A program made the position numbers and the translations under genes. 64,000 nucleotides of DNA from Toxonevra muliebris (taxonomy: Eukaryota; Arthropoda; Insecta; Diptera; Pallopteridae), in contig OY829326.1 of assembly GCA_963691655.1 (NCBI GenBank), forward strand, positions 91,443,235 through 91,507,234, given 5' to 3'. Below, in pieces: positions 57,786 to 64,000 of the stretch. Within the stretch, counting starts at the first letter, position 1, and each line of letters opens with the position of its first letter. Below the pieces are notes generated by a model, which saw only the letters and a list, made by a program, of their open reading frames with translations, did no database searches and had not been told where the DNA came from.

Positions 57786-60365
57786 TTTGAGTCAAAAATG
57801 AAGTTTTTCCACAACATTTTTAATCAATTTACAAAGTAGTCCATAATTCCACGAGATTTTTCAAAATCGCAAAAACACCATTTCTGTGCACACTGATATA
57901 ACTTGTAACAAAGAGAAGTTATTTCTCCTACTAAAAGCTTAATACTATTTTATATGTAATGATACTGTTTTGTAAAATAACTCATTGCCACCCTGAATAC
58001 TCGGCGTGCTCGTACACCGAGCATATCGTGTTCGGTGTGAGAGTGAGTACAGACTCTCTCTTTGTGTTCGGTGCAACAAAAATTTCATGGTGTTCGCCGA
58101 GCATACTCGCAATATAACCACAGCCTAATAAATTGAACTTTGAACATTATGTGAATTGCACCATTTCCACGGTGTCATTTACGCTACGTAAAATCTTCAA
58201 TTCAAATTATCGTTTAACCTTTTCAGTTAGGAAGAAAATTGGTCATGCCCTGTTCATGCCGTTGTTTTTGTATGGGCTTGAGCTTTACACTGCTACGTCA
58301 CATTAAAATATGAATAAACTTAAGTGTTGCTTTTACCGTATCATCCGTTTCATCTACAATCACACATTAAAGTGAATGTTGCATATACGCAACATTGGGT
58401 ACGAAAGAGCTAAAATTATTATTACAATGATAAATCAAAACAAAAGAACGAATATTACTGTTTTGAAGATGTGAGAATCGGAGAGAGATACTGAAATTGG
58501 TTGTGGTTTTTTATGTATGCACGTACATTAAATTAAATTCTGAGTTAACCATGGCTAAACATTTGAAAATTTTACTGTTTTATTTCTACATTGTGAAAGG
58601 TTATGTTGAATTATCTTTAAAACTAGTTTCATGGACTAAGTACATATTTATTAGTATTTGCTTCATTAATACGTAAATCAATTGCACAAGAAATGCCACG
58701 CCCACTGCTCCGATCACTATCAGAGCAAACATTTGAATTTGCTGTTCAAAATTTCTCGTTAAATTTAATCTTGAAATTTTGAATTACATCGAATTTATAG
58801 CATTTATACAAATCATCACTATAGGGAAGGTGCCATGCCCCTTAATCCGATCACTTTTATTTTTGAAGCACATATTGGTGTTCATTGTGTAAACTTCTTC
58901 CTCAGATTTCATCTTTATATGATGTTTCGTGTTGCAGTATAGACTATATTAAAACCAATATAATGGGATATGTCACGCCCTCAAATTGAAAATTTTGTAT
59001 CACTAGTATATTTTTTTCGCCCATTCAAATAAAGGCAACATATTTTTTAGTTTGAATTCTCAAATTTTTTGAAGCATTCACCCGTTCTTTAAAAAATATC
59101 AAATCTTTTCATTTTCTATGTCTTACTAATATCTTAAATTAAAAAAAAAAAAATAGTTTTGGAATTATCTCCACTGGATCAAAAGTTATAGAATTTTTTC
59201 TAAAAATACCCTCTTTTTGACCACTGTGCGCCGTTACCGCTTTGCGAGAATACCGACTGTCAAACCCGGTAACGTGTATCGGTAACAATATTACTTTTTG
59301 TGGTAACGTACATAGAATTGAGTTGTTAGTAGAGAATTTAACGGATTCAAGTTCGTTTGTGTGTAATAATCCAACAATTTGAATGTTGGGAGCAAGTCTT
59401 GTTTTGTTATATAAAAACACAGTATAGAATAATTTGTGTAGCATTGATTAGCGAATATATGTAAGCTTAGAGAACTTTTAAGTGGTAATGACGGCGAAAA
59501 ACAATGATTATAAATCTAGGTAAATTAACCATATTTTTTGAATTTGCTTGTTTTTGTTTGTTTATATGCATTAATTTATATATATTGTATAATTAGATTT
59601 TGATTAAAATTTTATGAATTAATCACATTTAAGTTGATAATTTAATACATGCAAAAGCTATGAAAATAATGAGTTTTTACAAATATTTGCCACAAAATTG
59701 ATTATGTTTGATTACTTTGAGCAATAAAATACAACAACTTCATCTCTCATTAAAGCAGAGCAAAGTTTACTTCGGCATATTGACCTTGCATAGGTCCATC
59801 AATCATTTAAAGACAACAATATATGCTCCCACCCTCTCTGCTTTAATTATCTTTATATAGTATATACACATATGTTTGTGTGCCTTTTATGATTGTGTAC
59901 ATTTGCACATATGTTTGTGATGAAAAATTCAGGAATTAAGCACTACAAATGCTCAAATCGGATCGAATTAAGATATCAATACTTTAAGTATTTACAACCA
60001 GTTCACTAGTTAGTATTCAGAATTTCAATATGCATTTGATTTATAAAGCTGTAAAAAAATTAAAAGTTCTATAATCAGGTAGCTATCCTCAACGAGTTTT
60101 AGCAGTATTCAGTAAGCAAAAGTAGTACCGCAATTTGGGCTCTATGAGTATTCAGAAACTTAAAATATTCGGTACAGAACAGACAACATTAAAGTATTTT
60201 ATAATCGTTACTGGCAAATCATGATGAATTGCCAAAGTTTGTAGTTACCTACCAAAAAAAGAATTTGTTTACTCTTGTGTAATGAAAATTAAATTTATAT
60301 TTCCTTATTTTCCTTTAACGTTTTTTCTATGACTATGTTTTATTTTTAGCCCTAGGATGGGCACC
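57786..60365. other. Intergenic stretch with weak tandem repeats, no gene seen
   Basis: Near 57990-58100 a CG-richer patch repeats CTCGGCGTGCTCG / CCGAGCATA words in both orientations. GCCACGCCCACTGCTCCGATCAC at 58693 recurs as GCCATGCCCCTTAATCCGATCAC at 58833 and partly at 58973, a degenerate repeat of about 140 bases. No coding frame is supported. Confidence 0.5.
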
Positions 60366-60501
60366 TCTCTGGGAGACGGTAGCATAACCTGCTGGGCTTA
60401 AATAGGCTATTACAGCATGTTATTGTACTGGAAGGTGTGCTCTTGGTATCGTACATGGTCTCCTACATTTGGTATGTGTTTCTAGCATGAATATGTGTAC
60501 A

Positions 60502-60836
60502 GTTTTCTTTTCTCGATAAAATGTTGCATTTTTTCTGCACCGCGCGAGGGCTGTCAAATTTCGTGTTCTCTTCTGAAAAAGAGGCAGCCTTTTCAGAGAG
60601 TATTGTGTTCTTTTCCAAAAAATGTTGCCTTCTGAGCGAGGAAAAATGTAACACTTTTGCACTCAATTACATGATGGGGTGAGAATGTTGCCCTGCAAAT
60701 TAGCTGATTCTAACAGAGCAGCATTTTTATGTTCTTTTCTTGTACTAAAAAGGTAACATTTTGGCAGGGTTGAGGGCAACATTAAAAACTTGTTGCCATC
60801 GCATAAGGTAAAAAAAATGCAACATTTTGTCAAGAT
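60502..60836. mobile_element. MITE family A, copy 2
   Basis: TTTTCTTTTCTCGATAAAATG to CATTTTGTCAAGA, over 90 percent like copy 1 (9840-10183) by eye, but lacking the last bases of both ends. Relative to element D copy 1 about 45 bases of target are also lost. Confidence 0.85.
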
Positions 60837-61193
60837 GTCGGATCGATGTGTATAAGTCGGCTCGATTTTGTTTTGCTAATAACTTTTCTTTGGTATTTTT
60901 TTCCGAAACGAACGAGAATTATTTTCCCTTTCTAATGACATGCAGCACTTATTTCAATTATTTCAAATTAATCAGTAATGAGTGAAAAAACAAAGAGTGA
61001 GCGTATTTTCATACAAAGCTTTAGCAAATGAAATAAGAAAACCACAAATTTTATAACAATAATAATAACTTTTGTGTTAGCAATTATTTTTTTATAATTT
61101 ATATAGGGTTTTGTTTACTAAATATTCTGCTATAGTTTGGCACCTTTTTAAAAGCATACTAAAAAAATTAACTTTTAAAATCGATCCGAATTA

Positions 61194-61888
61194 GGCTGAT
61201 GTCACACGGTCAATGTTTTGCTGTCAATGTTTTCTGTTTTTACTCTCTTTTCATCGTTTTGTTTGATGCACTGTTACATTATTAGTTTCTTGCTGAATGT
61301 TATTTTTTAATAGTTTTATCTGCAACTATGTTTTTCTAACTAAAAAGTATTTAATTGTATTTTGGAGTGAATGAAAATTCAACAATTCGAATGGAATTGG
61401 ATGGAAAATAATTATAATGACAATATGAGATAATGTTGGTGGAAATAGCTACAAATTATGCAAAAAATATTGCATTTATATAAGAAAAACGCCCAAAAAT
61501 CATTTTTAAAATTTGCGAACTATTAAAATAAGCTCCGCCACTTTGTTACTTGGGCATTGAATTACCATGTTTTTATAAAAATTATTAAGTAATTTTTTTA
61601 AACAGTACTCATTTTCATAAACAAACAAAAGCCAAACAAGCAAAGAAAAAAATTTATTTAAAAGTTAGTAAAAAGTCTAGTATTTTTCATAAAATATTAC
61701 TATTTTCCGATAAAATGCAACAGTGTATCTTCAGCAAACCCATTTTATTTGAAGTGATGCAGGTTCTTTCGTCAGTAAAAAAATTTGAAGTGAAATGTGT
61801 TCATTCTCTCTTTAGCTCAGTGTTCATTTTTCAAAACAACAACAATTTCATTGTTTGACAGCTAAACATTGATCGTGTAACATCGCCC
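61194..61888 (+). mobile_element. Harbinger-type MITE copy 3 (695 bp)
   Basis: GGCTGATGTCACACGGTC to ATCGTGTAACATCGCCC, flanked by TTA at 61191-61193 and 61889-61891. The same place in element D copy 1 (38394-38396) has a single TTA and no insert. It is noncoding. Confidence 0.9.
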
Positions 61889-62291
61889 TTACCAACATGC
61901 GTTTTTGTACTTAATATAAGTAGGATTGATTGTTTGCATAATTACGAAATTTAGGAAAACTGTGTAGTTTTAATTAATGAAAGTTTTTTGGTTGTGATTT
62001 AGATATAATAGGTGATGTTTGGAGGTATATTGGATCACCCCTTTGTTTAGAGATTTTTTGTGGAATTTGAGTTCAAAGTTTAGATAAACTTGAAAAATAT
62101 TTTGAATTATTGTTAAAAATTTTGTATTTTAAAATCAAAAAATATTTTTTTTATTGAAATATTAATTGAAATAATTCTGAGTGTTAAAGAGGATCCAAAG
62201 GTTTCCCTTAGGAGGCTAAAATTTTTTCATAAATTTCAAATTTTTTGTTTTTGATTTGTATGTATTGAATTCTTATCAGTAAGGATGGAGC

Positions 62292-62310
62292 GGGGGGGGG
62301 GGGGGGGGGG
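62292..62310 (+). repeat. G19 homopolymer
   Basis: Nineteen consecutive G followed by more G-rich sequence to 62336, directly after the 3' end of the minus-strand I-clade element. Confidence 0.85.
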
Positions 62311-62343
62311 AGCTGGGAGGGGGGAGAGCTAGGAGGGCCAAAG

Positions 62344-64000
62344 TTAATATGTTGTTGTTAGTAAAGAAGCGTGGATAGCGTACTTAGCAGATTGATCAGC
62401 GAATTCATTGCCTTCTATTGACATGTGCCCTGGAATCCACATGAGCTTTATTTTTGTAGAATTGATCTTAAGTTTGACCCGGATGAAGGAGGCATAGTAT
62501 TCTTTATTGTTGGGGTTTTTAAGGCGTTTAACGATGCTAACGAGTGTGTGCAAATGACAAAGTCTTGTTTTACTTTTATCGCATGATTTATTGCTAGATT
62601 GATAGCGATAATTTCGGCGGAAAAGACTTAACTATATTTCGGGAGGATCGAGACTTTAATAATTTTGTTATTATGAGTTACGCTGAAACCGACGTTATTC
62701 CCGACGGAGTTGTGCAGGGTTTCCTTAGTGTTTTTGAATAAGGACCGGAATACTATAGGAGGTGTGTTGGGTTTCGAGTGTTGGCACAGAGAAGTGTCGA
62801 TTGACGCCGAGTTAAGACTTGCTGTTGGATGCAGGTTGTCTACGAATTTGAGAGGAGTGTAGGGTAGTTCTAGTTCGATGGCACTTGAGATTATCCTGGT
62901 AATTGCTGGTATTGGTTTTTTGGGTTTTTTTGCGGTCTGATGTTGGGTGATGATTTTATAGAAAGGACTGTTGCTGCTCTGCAAAAGGGTTTTGATGAGC
63001 TTAGCTGTTGTCAGGTCTCTTTGGATCTCTAATGTGTTGAGATTACACTCGAAAAGCATATTGTTGATGGGGGTGGATCGGAATGCCCCAAGACCGATTC
63101 TAATTGCTGCGTTTGATTTTGTTGATTATTGATTTTAGAGCGTAACCGTAAATGTATAGTCCGTAGGAAATTTTTGATATAATCAGGGCTTTAATCACTG
63201 ATATAAAAGAATATGTGTTCAAGTTGAGTTTAGTGCTAGAGAGGCATTTAACAATGTTCAGTTGTTTCGCTGGAGATAAGTTTGTATGTTCTATGTGTTG
63301 GTTCCATCTGTATCTATTGTTGAAAATTATGCCCAAAATTCGTAGGTTTTGGACTTCTTCGAATTGGATATTGTTAGTATAGATATTGCAAGTACAGTTG
63401 CGTTTGCGGCAAAAACTGATGTGTACGCCGATTTTATCAAAGGCTTTTTCAAAGTCCAATGAAATGATAGAGAGGTGTTGTTTAATTGTTAGGCTTGTGG
63501 CTATCTGATAGTCTACGTATAGTAGGGTATCAGATGTGGACTTGCCTTTTTTAACCCCATTTGTCGGCTATCAATCAATTTGTCGGAAACAAACCACCAT
63601 AGTCTGTTTGCTATTATCTTGTCAAGAAGTTTGGAGATGCAGGAATTGAGAGAGATTGATCTGTACGATTTAGCTAGTGTTTTGTCGGAGTTAGGTTTTA
63701 AGATTGGGACGATAAGGCTAGTTTTGTATGATTGTGGTATGCAATTACTTAATATGTTGTTGTACAGTATGATATTCTTTCTAGGCCTGGGGTATTTCCT
63801 TTTAGTTTGATTAGAGCTGAAGCAAGTTCTATGTAATTTATGTCTTTTTCTATCGTAAGTGCTCTTGGTGAAGGGTTGGACTTGAGATGTAAATTAAGAA
63901 AGCTTTTTTTTTTTGTCTTGGAAGATTTTTGAGAAGTTGTTGTTTGAAGCGTTTGTAGACCACATTTCGCAAAATTCGTTTGCGATTTCGTATTTTACTT
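62344..64000 (-). pseudogene. I-clade-like non-LTR retrotransposon, internally deleted, runs off the right edge
   Basis: Reading down the minus strand: RT block IVPILKPNSDKTLAKSYRSI, SLNSCISKLLDKIIANRLWW (about 63690-63590), GFKKGKSTSDTLLYVDYQ (about 63540) and SLDFEKAFDKIG (about 63450). Next comes, without the YADD block, ISFCRKRNCTCNIYTNN and NLRILGIIFNNRYRWNQHIE (thumb, about 63410-63290), then the connection region (62628-63059). The RNase H reads SAEIIAINLAINHAIK and FVICTHSLASLNAL, where THS replaces the usual TDS, then after a frame change WIPGHMSIEGNEFADQSAKY (62344-62450). Both RT and RNase H catalytic sites are lost. Confidence 0.88.

Larger units (their letters stand above)
60366..62185. 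mobile_element. Element D copy 2, truncated and twice interrupted
   Basis: Three blocks (60366-60501, 60837-61193, 61892-62185) follow copy 1 (37820 to about 38690) in order, including TCTCCTACATTTGGTATGTG and AATAACTTTTCTTTGGTATT. Between them sit a MITE A and a Harbinger-type MITE. The last 530 bases of copy 1 and the right terminus are missing. Confidence 0.8.

Overview
The window looks like a piece of a repeat-rich higher-fly (Diptera: Brachycera) chromosome. It is AT-rich, holds an insect-type odorant receptor and a neuropeptide receptor with short dipteran-style exons, and is packed with Tc1/mariner, MULE, hAT-like, Harbinger-like, piggyBac-type and non-LTR debris. A tephritid-like fly is my inference, not something the sequence proves.

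Only two host protein genes can be reconstructed. The first is on the minus strand: a ten-exon class B (secretin-type) GPCR of the calcitonin/DH31-receptor group, most likely hector, running from its ATG at 17662 to its stop at 3509. All splice phases join to give 495 residues with six ectodomain cysteines and seven membrane helices. The second is on the plus strand: a three-exon odorant receptor (53446-54772, 402 residues) with a TATA box 66 bases before the ATG.

Layout. 1-3100: decayed non-LTR retrotransposon pieces and a cluster of short palindromic units. 3509-17662: the GPCR gene; its 7.2-kb intron 6 holds a complete but broken Tc1/mariner transposon (7382-8643), two MITEs, a hAT-like scrap, an RNase H-bearing retroelement tail and two inverted scraps of an arthropod repeat protein. 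18.9-22.4 kb: a non-LTR fragment, a Harbinger-type MITE inserted into another copy of itself, a helix-turn-helix scrap and two small MITEs. 25.4-30.0 kb: a MULE with a FLYWCH finger, flanked by an 8-bp duplication, carrying two interlocked pairs of termini and interrupted by a mariner. 30.5-33.2 kb: a hAT-like frame filled with degenerate repeats and a HARBI1-like transposase remnant. 34-48.6 kb: a jockey-like RT tail, MITEs, a piggyBac-type 1.4-kb element, a Tc1 element and a tRNA-derived SINE. 48.6-55.4 kb: the odorant receptor and its AT-rich flanks. 55.4-64 kb: a hAT MITE, a second Tc1 copy, a second piggyBac-type copy with two MITEs nested in it, and an I-clade retrotransposon running off the right edge.

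The two host genes show no functional link. The history of the window is mostly successive transposon insertion. Several insertions can be checked inside the window because an uninterrupted (empty-site) copy of the target repeat is also present. I saw no undescribed enzymatic or defence system. The most unusual structures are the interlocked MULE termini, the self-nested Harbinger MITE and the long insertion in the GPCR ectodomain.
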